Of a DNA stretch of 64,000 nucleotides, positions 34,126 to 42,625 are shown piece by piece. Position 1 is the stretch's first letter; each line of letters opens with the position of its first letter. This stretch comes from Zobellia barbeyronii. GTDB lineage: Bacteria; Bacteroidota; Bacteroidia; Flavobacteriales; Flavobacteriaceae. A program made the position numbers and the translations under genes. Under the pieces are notes generated by a model. It made no database searches. It saw only the letters and a list, made by a program, of their open reading frames with translations, and was not told where the DNA came from. Location of the stretch: positions 620,001 to 684,000 of the forward strand of contig NZ_JACATN010000001.1 of the NCBI RefSeq assembly GCF_018603515.1, written 5' to 3'.

Positions 34126-36006
34126 ATGAAAAATCTTTTCTCAAACTTTAAAGGAGACTTATTTGGAGGAATAACGGCAGGTATTGTTGCCCTACCCTTA
34201 GCATTAGCGTTTGGTGTTAGCTCAGGCCTTGGGCCCAGTGCGGGACTATACGGAGCCATATTTATCAGTTTTTTTGCGGCTCTTTTTGGAGGCACTAACA
34301 CACAAATTTCTGGCCCTACCGCACCAATGACAGCGGTAAGTATGGTTGTCATAGCTGGTATAATTGCTTTAAATGATGGTAGCTTAGAAAAAGCATTACC
34401 TGCTATTTTAGTAGTGTTCTTATTGGCCGGCCTTATGCAAATAGGTCTTGGACTTCTAGGTATAGGTAAATACATCCGTTACATCCCGTATCCAGTAGTT
34501 TCCGGTTTCATGACAGCAATTGGTGTTATTATTTTGGTTACGCAAATATTACCTGCAATAGGATACTATCCTAAAGAAGATGCAGAATTCGTAAACCAAT
34601 ACAAACCAATGGCCGAAGAAATTATATTAGATAATATTCTGAAGGAAGAAGCGGGAGAAGGTATTCTAGTTTTAGAGAACTTTGAAGAAACCATTAAACG
34701 TGCAGAAGGCATTACCGAAGAGGATATGCTTAAAGAAGCGAGCACTTTGGCAAAATCTGAAGCTTCGGGGGTATTGGGTGCTCTTAAAGTAATGCCCAGG
34801 GCTTTACAAAATATTAATTGGTTAGAATTTATTCTCGCACTGTCTACCATTGCCATTATTTATGGCTTCAAAAAAATAACTACCGCTATACCAAGTGCAT
34901 TAGTTGCTTTAATTGTGGTCTCTGGGGTAGCGTATGGTTTTGGATTAAACTATAGACCAATAGAAGAAATTCCAAGCGGTTTCCCGATGCCTAACTTGGG
35001 TATATTCACCAGTTTTGAACTTGGCTCGGTAACGCCCTATATTTTCACAGCATTAACGCTGGCATTATTAGGTGCTATCGATTCACTTTTAACTTCTGTG
35101 GTTGCGGATAACATGACAAAAACCAAGCACCAACCTAACAAAGAATTAGTAGGTCAAGGAATTGGGAACAGTATTGCCGCTATTTTTGGAGGTATACCGG
35201 GAGCAGGTGCTACAATCCGTACCGTTGTTAACATTAACGCGGGTGGTAAAACTAAGTTATCCGGTATGGTAGCGGGTGTTTTACTTCTAGTCGTTCTTTT
35301 AGCTTTAGGACCTGTTGCTTCTCAAATACCAGCCGCTGTACTTGCCGGTATTTTAGTTACCGTAGGTATTGGCGTTATGGATTACAAAGGGTTAAAAGCC
35401 ATACCTAGTTTACCTAAAGACCTGAGCTTAGGCCCAATAAAATTCAGCTCAGAAGTAGTTATAATGTTAGTTGTACTAGTTCTTTCTTCCGTATGGAACT
35501 TGGTATATGCTGTAGGTGTTGGTTTAGTTATTGCTTCTTTAATGTTCATGAAGAAAATGGGTGATCTTACAGCAGAAAGGTCTGATGTAAAATCTTTGGA
35601 AAAAGAAGAAGGTTGGGCAGATGAAGTTGGGTTCCCGAAAAACCTAAGAGATCAAGTCTTTATTAAGCACCTTAAAGGACCGTTATTTTTTGGTTCTACC
35701 AGCGAATTTCAAATATTAGCAGACCAAATACCAAGAACAGCTTCTACGGTTATCATTCGTATGGACCGTATGCAGTATATGGATCAATCGGGTCTGTATA
35801 CATTGGAAGATGTGTTAATAGATTTGCACAATTCTGATATTGAAGTCTTGTTTGTAGACGTGCTTAAACAGCCAAGATATATGATGGAACGTGTAGACCT
35901 TATTCCTGATTTAATCCCAACAGAACATATTTTTGACACCTTTGCTGAATGTCTACAGTACTTGGAACGTAAGACTTCAAAAAAGAACATTGAAGCTTCT
36001 GCATAG
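34126..36006 (+). CDS. SulP anion transporter with STAS domain (second copy)
   Basis: A 626-residue inner-membrane transporter. SulP landmarks include GITAGIVALPLALAFGVSSG, GTNTQISGPTAPMTAV and NKELVGQGIGNSIAAIFGG. A STAS domain covers about residues 515-610 (FGSTSEFQILADQIP, RMQYMDQSGLYTLEDVL). Compared with the first SulP it carries a longer hydrophilic, acidic loop at about residues 147-230. The neighbouring carbonic anhydrases suggest bicarbonate, although sulfate cannot be excluded. The gene ends 30 bases before a large hairpin that precedes pheS. Confidence 0.9.
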   Translation: MKNLFSNFKGDLFGGITAGIVALPLALAFGVSSGLGPSAGLYGAIFISFFAALFGGTNTQISGPTAPMTAVSMVVIAGIIALNDGSLEKALPAILVVFLLAGLMQIGLGLLGIGKYIRYIPYPVVSGFMTAIGVIILVTQILPAIGYYPKEDAEFVNQYKPMAEEIILDNILKEEAGEGILVLENFEETIKRAEGITEEDMLKEASTLAKSEASGVLGALKVMPRALQNINWLEFILALSTIAIIYGFKKITTAIPSALVALIVVSGVAYGFGLNYRPIEEIPSGFPMPNLGIFTSFELGSVTPYIFTALTLALLGAIDSLLTSVVADNMTKTKHQPNKELVGQGIGNSIAAIFGGIPGAGATIRTVVNINAGGKTKLSGMVAGVLLLVVLLALGPVASQIPAAVLAGILVTVGIGVMDYKGLKAIPSLPKDLSLGPIKFSSEVVIMLVVLVLSSVWNLVYAVGVGLVIASLMFMKKMGDLTAERSDVKSLEKEEGWADEVGFPKNLRDQVFIKHLKGPLFFGSTSEFQILADQIPRTASTVIIRMDRMQYMDQSGLYTLEDVLIDLHNSDIEVLFVDVLKQPRYMMERVDLIPDLIPTEHIFDTFAECLQYLERKTSKKNIEASA

Positions 36007-36036
36007 GATTTAGACCAATTTATGATGAATTATGTA

Positions 36037-36080
36037 TTCGGTAATGCCGCAAATGTCCTAAATTTGCGGCATTAGCCGAA
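36037..36080 (+). promoter_or_regulatory. Long hairpin around the pheS -7 element
   Basis: A perfect 13-bp inverted repeat, TAATGCCGCAAAT (36042-36054) and ATTTGCGGCATTA (36062-36074), is extended by TTCGG (36037-36041) and CCGAA (36076-36080) past one bulged G. This gives 18 paired bases around a seven-base loop. Inside it, 36059-36066 reads TAAATTTG, an exact -7 element. No T-run follows, so it is not a standard terminator. It lies four bases before the pheS ATG. Confidence 0.6.
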
Positions 36081-36084
36081 CATC

Positions 36085-37104
36085 ATGATTGATACTATTA
36101 AGAAGCACATTACTGAGGTAGAAAAGTTTACCGCTACCACCAAAGAGGAGCTAGAAAGCTTCCGTATTAAATACTTAGGTAAAAAGGGACTTTTGACCGA
36201 TTTCTTCGCTGAGTTCAAAAATGTACCTAATGACCAGAAAAAGGAATTCGGCCAAACAATAAATCGGTTAAAGCAAGCCGCAAACGATAAACTGAATACT
36301 TTACGGGATGCTCTTGAGAGCAAAACCGAAGAAAAAGGTATTTATGGTGATTTGACACGGCCAGGTGAACCTTTAGAACTTGGTGCAAGACACCCTATTT
36401 CTATAGTTAAGAACCAAATTATAGAGATTTTCTCCAGAATAGGTTTCAATGTATCGGAAGGTCCGGAAATTGAAGATGATTGGCATAACTTTACTGCCTT
36501 GAACCTACCAGAATATCACCCTGCCAGAGACATGCAGGATACATTTTTCGTTCAAACCGATCCAGATATCTTATTGCGTACCCATACCTCGTCGGTACAG
36601 GTCCGTTATATGGAAAATAATAAACCGCCTATACGTACTATTTCTCCAGGAAGAGTATATCGTAATGAGGCTATTTCGGCACGTTCACATTGTTTCTTTC
36701 ACCAAGTTGAAGGTTTATATATTGATAAGGATGTTTCGTTTGCCGATTTAAAGCAAACACTTCAGTTCTTTACAACGGAACTTTTTGGTAAATCTAAGAT
36801 TCGTTTACGACCATCATACTTTCCATTTACAGAGCCTAGTGCAGAAGTAGATGTGTATTGGGGCCTTGAGACTGAAACCGATTATAAGATGACAAAAGGT
36901 ACCGGTTGGTTAGAAATCATGGGCTGTGGTATGGTTGACCCCAACGTACTAGACAATTGTGGTATTGACTCCAAAGAGTATTCCGGTTTCGCTTTCGGAA
37001 TGGGTATTGACAGGATTGCCTTATTACTTCACCAAATATCTGATATTCGCCTATTAAGCGAAAACGATGTACGTTTCTTAGAGCAATTTAAAAGTGCGTT
37101 ATAA
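36085..37104 (+). CDS. pheS: Phenylalanyl-tRNA synthetase alpha subunit
   Basis: Charges tRNA-Phe with phenylalanine as part of an alpha2-beta2 complex with PheT. The 339-residue protein has an N-terminal coiled-coil arm (1-90) and a class II catalytic core: motif 2 in RTISPGRVYRNEAISARSHC and motif 3 in GFAFGMGIDRIALLLHQISD. pheT is not adjacent, so the two subunit genes are separated in this genome as far as the window shows. A small conserved protein follows nine bases after its stop and is probably co-transcribed. Confidence 0.97.
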   Translation: MIDTIKKHITEVEKFTATTKEELESFRIKYLGKKGLLTDFFAEFKNVPNDQKKEFGQTINRLKQAANDKLNTLRDALESKTEEKGIYGDLTRPGEPLELGARHPISIVKNQIIEIFSRIGFNVSEGPEIEDDWHNFTALNLPEYHPARDMQDTFFVQTDPDILLRTHTSSVQVRYMENNKPPIRTISPGRVYRNEAISARSHCFFHQVEGLYIDKDVSFADLKQTLQFFTTELFGKSKIRLRPSYFPFTEPSAEVDVYWGLETETDYKMTKGTGWLEIMGCGMVDPNVLDNCGIDSKEYSGFAFGMGIDRIALLLHQISDIRLLSENDVRFLEQFKSAL

Positions 37105-37113
37105 TAAAGTGTA

Positions 37114-37509
37114 GTGAAAAAAGATATAGAAATACCAATTGCCAAAGATGTTCAAGTAGCCGTTATTAGAGAATGGAACGAAGAATTTCTTTCAAAAGAC
37201 TGGAACGCCTACTTAATAAACAGTAGAGCAGACCAAATTGAAATGGTGATGGTGGTATCAAAGGGTTTTGACGATGAACGTCAAACCACTACAATGCGCC
37301 ATAGTATGGGTACAGTACTACCCAACGAATTTAAAAAGATAGAATTACTACAAGAAGATGTTCTTGCCTTAGACAATGAGTTCTTTGTTACTTTCTTTGC
37401 TGAAGGCAAACTTTTTGAAAAGCGTTTTTCATTCCCAAGGAATACGGTCTCCGAAAAAAACCTTAGCACTATTCCGCTAATTGATAAGGATGGGATTTCC
37501 GCAGAGTAA
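37114..37509 (+). CDS. Conserved protein of unknown function downstream of pheS
   Basis: A 131-residue soluble protein starting at GTG, nine bases after the pheS stop. No signal peptide, membrane helix or known motif is visible. The sequence is alternating charged and hydrophobic and looks like a compact alpha/beta fold (VAVIREWNEEFLSKDWNAYLIN). I have no function to offer. Placement suggests co-expression with pheS. Confidence 0.75.
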   Translation: MKKDIEIPIAKDVQVAVIREWNEEFLSKDWNAYLINSRADQIEMVMVVSKGFDDERQTTTMRHSMGTVLPNEFKKIELLQEDVLALDNEFFVTFFAEGKLFEKRFSFPRNTVSEKNLSTIPLIDKDGISAE

Positions 37510-37709
37510 GCTGAACCTCCATTTTATCTTCATACATTCTACTTACTACTTTTTAAGACCAGCAAACCTCTCTCTTTGCTAAAAGCATTTACTTACAAAA
37601 GTTTTATCGGTCAAAAACTATATTTATTCAGTTAATTTTCAAATAGTTACCCTCCTATCTTGCACACTGTAACAAAACTTTAACTCATTTTAATAAAATT
37701 TAAGTTCTT

Positions 37710-37733
37710 TTAGTTTGTTTCGTTCCGAACTAA
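37710..37733 (+). promoter_or_regulatory. Putative operator overlapping the efflux regulator promoter
   Basis: Two 8-base half-sites, TTAGTTTG (37710-37717) and CGAACTAA (37726-37733), form an inverted repeat with an 8-base spacer. The same geometry and half-site recur at 38261-38284 before the efflux adaptor gene. It covers the -33 TTG of the promoter, which suits autorepression by the GbsR/MarR-type protein. Confidence 0.55.
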
Positions 37734-37744
37734 CATTATCTTTG
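37715..37744 (+). promoter_or_regulatory. Promoter of the GbsR/MarR-type regulator
   Basis: TTG at 37715-37717, a 19-base spacer and TATCTTTG at 37737-37744 match the Bacteroidota TTG / TAnnTTTG promoter. Transcription would begin near 37751, which rules out a TTG start at 37749 and supports the ATG at 37764. Confidence 0.7.
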
Positions 37745-37763
37745 TCGCTTGAATTTTTCAAAT

Positions 37764-38246
37764 ATGAAAATAGAAGAGATAAAAAATAAGTTAATCGAAG
37801 AGCTTGGCGTTCACTTTGAATCTGAGTATGACCTACCACCATTGGCTGCTAGAATCTTTGCGAACTTAGTTATTACGGAGGAAGACGGTCTTACTTTTGA
37901 AGATTGCCTTCTTAAAAGAGGTGCTAGCAAAAGCTCAATATCAACGTCGTTAAACCTTTTGTTGCAAATGGATTTTGTAAACTATTTCACAAAATCAGGA
38001 GATAGAAAAAGGTATTTTAAAGTTGCTGAAAAAAATACATTCTTCATCAAGAAGCTAAATCGCTCATTAAATCAACTGGAAAGGGAAAAAGAAATGATTG
38101 TCAAAATCACAGCGTATAATAAGCAGTACCGTCCAGATAAGCATGAAGAAAATAAAAACAAAATAACAGTTTATGGTAAGTGTATTTCAGACATGACTAC
38201 AAGCCTCAAAACAACTATCGAAGAATTAAAAAAACAGCAAAAATAA
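37764..38246 (+). CDS. GbsR/MarR-type winged-helix regulator of the efflux operon
   Basis: A 160-residue DNA-binding protein from the ATG at 37764. Its winged helix lies at about residues 25-95 with the recognition-helix stretch RGASKSSISTSLNLLLQM and wing SGDRKRYFKV. A long C-terminal helix should mediate dimerisation. The pattern is that of the GbsR branch of MarR-like regulators. It sits just before the RND adaptor gene, and matching dyads lie in its own promoter and in the gap before the pump genes, so it probably represses both. The inducer is unknown. Confidence 0.82.
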   Translation: MKIEEIKNKLIEELGVHFESEYDLPPLAARIFANLVITEEDGLTFEDCLLKRGASKSSISTSLNLLLQMDFVNYFTKSGDRKRYFKVAEKNTFFIKKLNRSLNQLEREKEMIVKITAYNKQYRPDKHEENKNKITVYGKCISDMTTSLKTTIEELKKQQK

Positions 38247-38260
38247 TTTTTTTATCAGCC

Positions 38261-38284
38261 TAGTTCGTTTTTTACCGAACATTC
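38261..38284 (+). promoter_or_regulatory. Putative operator upstream of the RND efflux genes
   Basis: CTAGTTCG (38261-38268) and CGAACATT (38277-38284) are separated by 8 bases. They share the half-site TTAGTTCG with the dyad at 37710-37733, in the same 8-8-8 geometry. It lies 65 bases before the adaptor ATG. No exact -7 box is seen downstream of it. Confidence 0.5.
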
Positions 38285-38348
38285 TGAATTAACAAAACAT
38301 TAACAAGACCCAGTCAACAATTTAATACAATTAAACATCCATTTAAAA

Positions 38349-39434
38349 ATGAAAAAGTTATCAATCATAGGACTATTAAGCGCAGGACTTCTTTTAAGCT
38401 CCTGTTTTGGAACAACGCCAACGGCGCCTGCGGCTGGCGCAACGCCTCCTCCTCCAAGTTTAAAAGTTGGTGAATTAAAAAAACAAGACCTAACGGTATA
38501 TAATGAGTTTGCTACTACTTTAGAAGGTAAGCAAAATGTTGAAATATGGCCAAAAGTATCTGGTTTTGTTCAAAATGTATATGTTGAAGAGGGTCAGAAA
38601 ATTAAAAAAGGACAAATTCTTTTTAAATTAGAAACTCAAACTTTGAACCAAGATGCTAATGCTGCTAAGGCAAGTGTAAACGTAGCTCAAGTAGAAGTAG
38701 ACAAACTTAAGCCACTAGTAGAAAAAGGCATAATTAGCGAAGTTCAGCTAGAGACTGCCAAAGCGCAGCTTGTTCAGGCCCAAGCTAATTACCAAAGTGT
38801 TGCTTCAAACATTGGTTACTCCCGTATTACCAGTCCCGTAGACGGTTATATTGGTGAAATTCCTTTTAAAATAGGTGCCTTGGTAAGTTCTGCTATGAGT
38901 CAACCATTAACTACGGTTTCTGACGTTAGCGAGGTTCGTGCTTATTTTTCTTTAAACGAAAGAGAGCTTTTAAAGTTAAAAGAGTCTATGCCTAAAAATG
39001 AAAAAAACTTAGTGGATCTTGAAAAAGCTCCAAAAGTAACACTTGTTATGATTAATGGTGAAGAATATCCTGAAACAGGTAAGATTGCTATGATCAACAC
39101 TATCATTAATAGTACCACCGGAAGTGTAACCGCAAGAGCTGATTTTGATAATAAAAATAACTTGCTAAGCAGCGGTAGCACCGGGAAAATAAAAATTCCT
39201 ACAATTTATAAAGAAGCATACGAAATTCCACAATCAGCCACTGTTGATCTTCAAGGTAAGAAACTTATTTACGTAGTTAAGGATGACAATACTGTTACTA
39301 CGATGCCAATAGATATCGTTGCGAACACGCAAAAAGGATTTATTGTTGAAAATGGAATTGACGAAGGAACTACAATTGTTCTTGAAGGTGTAACTAAAAT
39401 TAAAGACGGAATGGCCATAAGCCCGGCCAAGTAA
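38349..39434 (+). CDS. RND efflux periplasmic adaptor (membrane fusion) lipoprotein
   Basis: Links the inner-membrane pump to the outer-membrane channel. The 361-residue protein has a lipoprotein signal with lipid Cys19 (LLLSSCFG) and a Pro/Ala linker. It has paired lipoyl half-domains (WPKVSGFVQNVYVEEGQKIKKGQILFKL and SRITSPVDGYIGEIPFKIGALVS), a helical hairpin (about 100-150) and the beta-barrel region. The layout is AcrA-like. It is the first structural gene of the pump operon; the pump gene follows 37 bases later. Confidence 0.93.
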   Translation: MKKLSIIGLLSAGLLLSSCFGTTPTAPAAGATPPPPSLKVGELKKQDLTVYNEFATTLEGKQNVEIWPKVSGFVQNVYVEEGQKIKKGQILFKLETQTLNQDANAAKASVNVAQVEVDKLKPLVEKGIISEVQLETAKAQLVQAQANYQSVASNIGYSRITSPVDGYIGEIPFKIGALVSSAMSQPLTTVSDVSEVRAYFSLNERELLKLKESMPKNEKNLVDLEKAPKVTLVMINGEEYPETGKIAMINTIINSTTGSVTARADFDNKNNLLSSGSTGKIKIPTIYKEAYEIPQSATVDLQGKKLIYVVKDDNTVTTMPIDIVANTQKGFIVENGIDEGTTIVLEGVTKIKDGMAISPAK

Positions 39435-39471
39435 GAATCCGTTATTCATCATAATTTATAAATAGAGAACA

Positions 39472-42400
39472 ATGTTTCAAAAATTTATAGATCGTCCCGT
39501 ACTATCTACGGTTATATCGATCATTATAGTTATTCTAGGTGTTTTGGGTTTAACAACCCTGCCTATAGAACAATATCCGGAAATAGCGCCGCCAACCGTA
39601 CAGGTTACGGCTACCTATACTGGTGCAAACGCAGAGACGGTACTTAATAGTGTTGTTACTCCGTTGGAAGAGCAAATTAACGGTGTGGAAGGTATGTTAT
39701 ACATGACCTCAAACGCTAGTAACGATGGTGCCGCTACCATAAACGTATTCTTTGAACTTGGTACAGACCCAGATATTGCTGCGGTTAACGTACAGAACAG
39801 GGTGGCACGTGCCAACAGTGTTCTACCACAAGCTGTAGTACAGACGGGCGTAATTACTCAAAAATCTCAGACTAGTGCGCTTATGTTCTTTTCATTGTTT
39901 TCAGACAATGAAAATTACGACGCCACTTTTGTTGAAAACTACGCAAGAATAAACTTAGTACCTAAGTTACAACGTATAAAAGGGGTTGGTAACGTAACTG
40001 TTTTTGGTGCCAAAGATTATTCCATGAGAATCTGGTTGAATCCAGAAAAAATGGCTGCTTACAACCTTATGCCATCGGATATTCAAAGTGCACTTAATGA
40101 ACAAAACCTTGAAGCTGCTACCGGAAAAATAGGTGAAAATGCTGATGGTGTTTATGAATATGTATTAAAATACAAAGGACGTCTTTCAGAAGAAGGCGAG
40201 TATGAGGATATAATTATTAGAGCTCAGGAAAACGGACAATTTTTACGTCTTAAAGATGTTGCTGAAGTTGAATTGGGTGCCTTTAACTATGGTACCAAAA
40301 ATGAAGGTATGGGTAAACCCGGTACCGCTGTTGGTATATTCCAAACATCTGGTTCCAATGCAAATGATATTATTAATTCCATTCAAACAATTTTAAAGGA
40401 AAGCAAACAAGATTTTCCTAAAGGGCTTGATTATGTAATACCATACAATACTAAAGATTTCTTAGATGCATCTATAGATCATGTTGTCATGACTCTTATT
40501 GAAGCATTTATATTAGTGTTTATTGTGGTATTCCTGTTTCTTCAAGATTTCAGGTCTACCTTAATACCCGCTATTGCAGTACCAGTGGCTATAGTAGGTA
40601 CGTTCTTCTTCCTCTCATTATTTGGGTATTCCATAAACATGTTGACGCTTTTTGCAATGATACTTGCAATTGGTATTGTGGTGGATGATGCCATTGTGGT
40701 AGTAGAGGCGGTTCATGCCAAGATGGAAGAAGGGGCCAAAGATGCTAAGGTTGCCACTAAATCTGCCATGTCAGAGATTTCTGGTGCTATTATATCTATT
40801 ACCTTGGTAATGTCGGCCGTATTTATTCCGGTTTCGTTTATTTCTGGTTCTTCGGGAGTTTTCTACCAACAATTTGGTATTACACTGGCTATCGCTATTC
40901 TTATTTCTGCAGTAAATGCGCTAACGTTAAGCCCTGCACTTGCAGCACTTTTCTTAAAGCCGCATAATCCATCAGAAGAACATAAAAAAGGGATAACTAA
41001 GCGTTTCTTTGGTGCTTTCAACACTGGTTTTGATGCTATTACCAACAAATATGTAGGTTCCGTTAGATTCATTACCAAAAGAAAATGGATTACTGTATTA
41101 GCCTTGGTATTGTTTACCGCTGCAACTGTTGTATTGTTCAAAACAACGCCTGCAGGATTTATACCAAATGAAGATAGAGGTCTTGTTTTTGCCGATATTA
41201 GTTTACCTCCGGGAACTACTTTAGAGCAGACTCAACAAACCGTTAAGAAATTAGATTCTATTTATGCTTCAATGGATATTATAGAGGCTAGAATGAATAT
41301 TACTGGTTTTAGTTTATTGAACAGAGTAAATGGTGGTTCTTATGCCTTCTCTGTACTTCGTCTTAAAAATTGGAGCGAAAGAACAGACCCATCACAATCT
41401 GTTGACGCCGTAGTTGGTAGTCTTTTCGGAAAAACTGCTGGCCTAAAAGATGCTAAGGCATTTTTCTTTACACCTCCAAGTGTACAAGGTTTTGGTAACT
41501 CTACAGGTTTTGAAATGAACTTACAGAGTAAAGATGCAGATGACTGGCAAACTGTAGGTAAAACTACAAATGAGTTCTTAGCTGCATTGAATGCTAGGCC
41601 TGAGGTTAAATATGCCATTACACAGTTTAATCCTAATTTCCCTCAATACGAGTTAAAGGTAGATGTTGAAAAGACTAAAACAGCTGGTTTAGCGGTTACG
41701 GATGTCTTCAATGCTATGCAAGGTTACTATGGAGGTCTGTACACTACCGACTTTAATAAATTTGGTAAGCAGTACCGTGTAATGATTCAAGCAAAACCAG
41801 AAGACAGAGCAGATGAACAATCGCTTAACCACATTTTTGTAACCAATTCAAACGGAGAATCAGTTGCTGTATCCCAGTTCGTTTCTTTGGAGAAAATTTA
41901 TGGTCCGGAAATCGTAAGTAGGTTTAACCTATTGAGTTCCGTTAAAATTAACGGCGCCATGAATCCTGGTTATTCTACAGGTGATGCTATTAAAGCTATT
42001 GAAGAGGTATCCGCTCAAGTATTGCCTTCTAATTATACATACGAGTACTCTGGTCTTACAAAAGAAGAGAACAGTGCAGGTAGCCAAACGATTATCATAT
42101 TTATTTTAAGTTTGGTATTTGTATACTTCTTATTAAGTGCACAGTATGAGTCTTATATCTTGCCGTTCGCCATATTGCTATCATTACCATTAGGTATTGC
42201 AGGTGCTATTGGATTTATAAACGTGGCAGGACTTGAGAATAACATTTACTTCCAAATTGCTCTTATTATGTTGATTGGTCTACTCTCTAAGAATGCTATT
42301 CTTATTGTAGAGTTCGCACTTCAGCGTAGAAAGCACGGTATGTCTATAGTAGAATCGGCTTTAGATGGTGCCAAGGCACGACTTAGACCTATTTTAATGA

Positions 42401-42618
42401 CTTCTTTCGCCTTTATTTTCGGTTTGATGCCACTTGCATTGTCAACTGGTATTGGAGCAGTAGGAAACAAGTCTATTGGTATGAGTGCCGTAGGTGGTAT
42501 GTTAGTAGGTACCATATTTGGTGTGTTTGTGATACCAGCGTTGTACGTTATTTTTCAAACTATGCAAGAGCGTATAACCGGTGCGCCACAAGAAACTATT
42601 GAAGAATCAAAGAACTAG
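39472..42618 (+). CDS. RND-family multidrug efflux pump (AcrB/HAE1 type)
   Basis: Proton-driven trimeric exporter of hydrophobic and amphiphilic compounds across the envelope. The 1,048-residue length matches HAE1 pumps. The proton-relay residues are in their usual places: Asp405 and Asp406 in GIVVDDAIVVVE, and Lys940 in GLLSKNAILIVE. The N-terminus FIDRPVLSTVISIIIVILGVLG is the first helix, and large periplasmic loops follow TM1 and TM7. Substrate range cannot be predicted. The outer-membrane channel gene starts eight bases after its stop. Confidence 0.96.
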   Translation: MFQKFIDRPVLSTVISIIIVILGVLGLTTLPIEQYPEIAPPTVQVTATYTGANAETVLNSVVTPLEEQINGVEGMLYMTSNASNDGAATINVFFELGTDPDIAAVNVQNRVARANSVLPQAVVQTGVITQKSQTSALMFFSLFSDNENYDATFVENYARINLVPKLQRIKGVGNVTVFGAKDYSMRIWLNPEKMAAYNLMPSDIQSALNEQNLEAATGKIGENADGVYEYVLKYKGRLSEEGEYEDIIIRAQENGQFLRLKDVAEVELGAFNYGTKNEGMGKPGTAVGIFQTSGSNANDIINSIQTILKESKQDFPKGLDYVIPYNTKDFLDASIDHVVMTLIEAFILVFIVVFLFLQDFRSTLIPAIAVPVAIVGTFFFLSLFGYSINMLTLFAMILAIGIVVDDAIVVVEAVHAKMEEGAKDAKVATKSAMSEISGAIISITLVMSAVFIPVSFISGSSGVFYQQFGITLAIAILISAVNALTLSPALAALFLKPHNPSEEHKKGITKRFFGAFNTGFDAITNKYVGSVRFITKRKWITVLALVLFTAATVVLFKTTPAGFIPNEDRGLVFADISLPPGTTLEQTQQTVKKLDSIYASMDIIEARMNITGFSLLNRVNGGSYAFSVLRLKNWSERTDPSQSVDAVVGSLFGKTAGLKDAKAFFFTPPSVQGFGNSTGFEMNLQSKDADDWQTVGKTTNEFLAALNARPEVKYAITQFNPNFPQYELKVDVEKTKTAGLAVTDVFNAMQGYYGGLYTTDFNKFGKQYRVMIQAKPEDRADEQSLNHIFVTNSNGESVAVSQFVSLEKIYGPEIVSRFNLLSSVKINGAMNPGYSTGDAIKAIEEVSAQVLPSNYTYEYSGLTKEENSAGSQTIIIFILSLVFVYFLLSAQYESYILPFAILLSLPLGIAGAIGFINVAGLENNIYFQIALIMLIGLLSKNAILIVEFALQRRKHGMSIVESALDGAKARLRPILMTSFAFIFGLMPLALSTGIGAVGNKSIGMSAVGGMLVGTIFGVFVIPALYVIFQTMQERITGAPQETIEESKN

Positions 42619-42625
42619 AGAAATC

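Noticed and set aside
34062-34475. 137-codon minus-strand frame
   Set aside because: It is antisense to the start of the second SulP gene, whose N-terminal motifs are clear.
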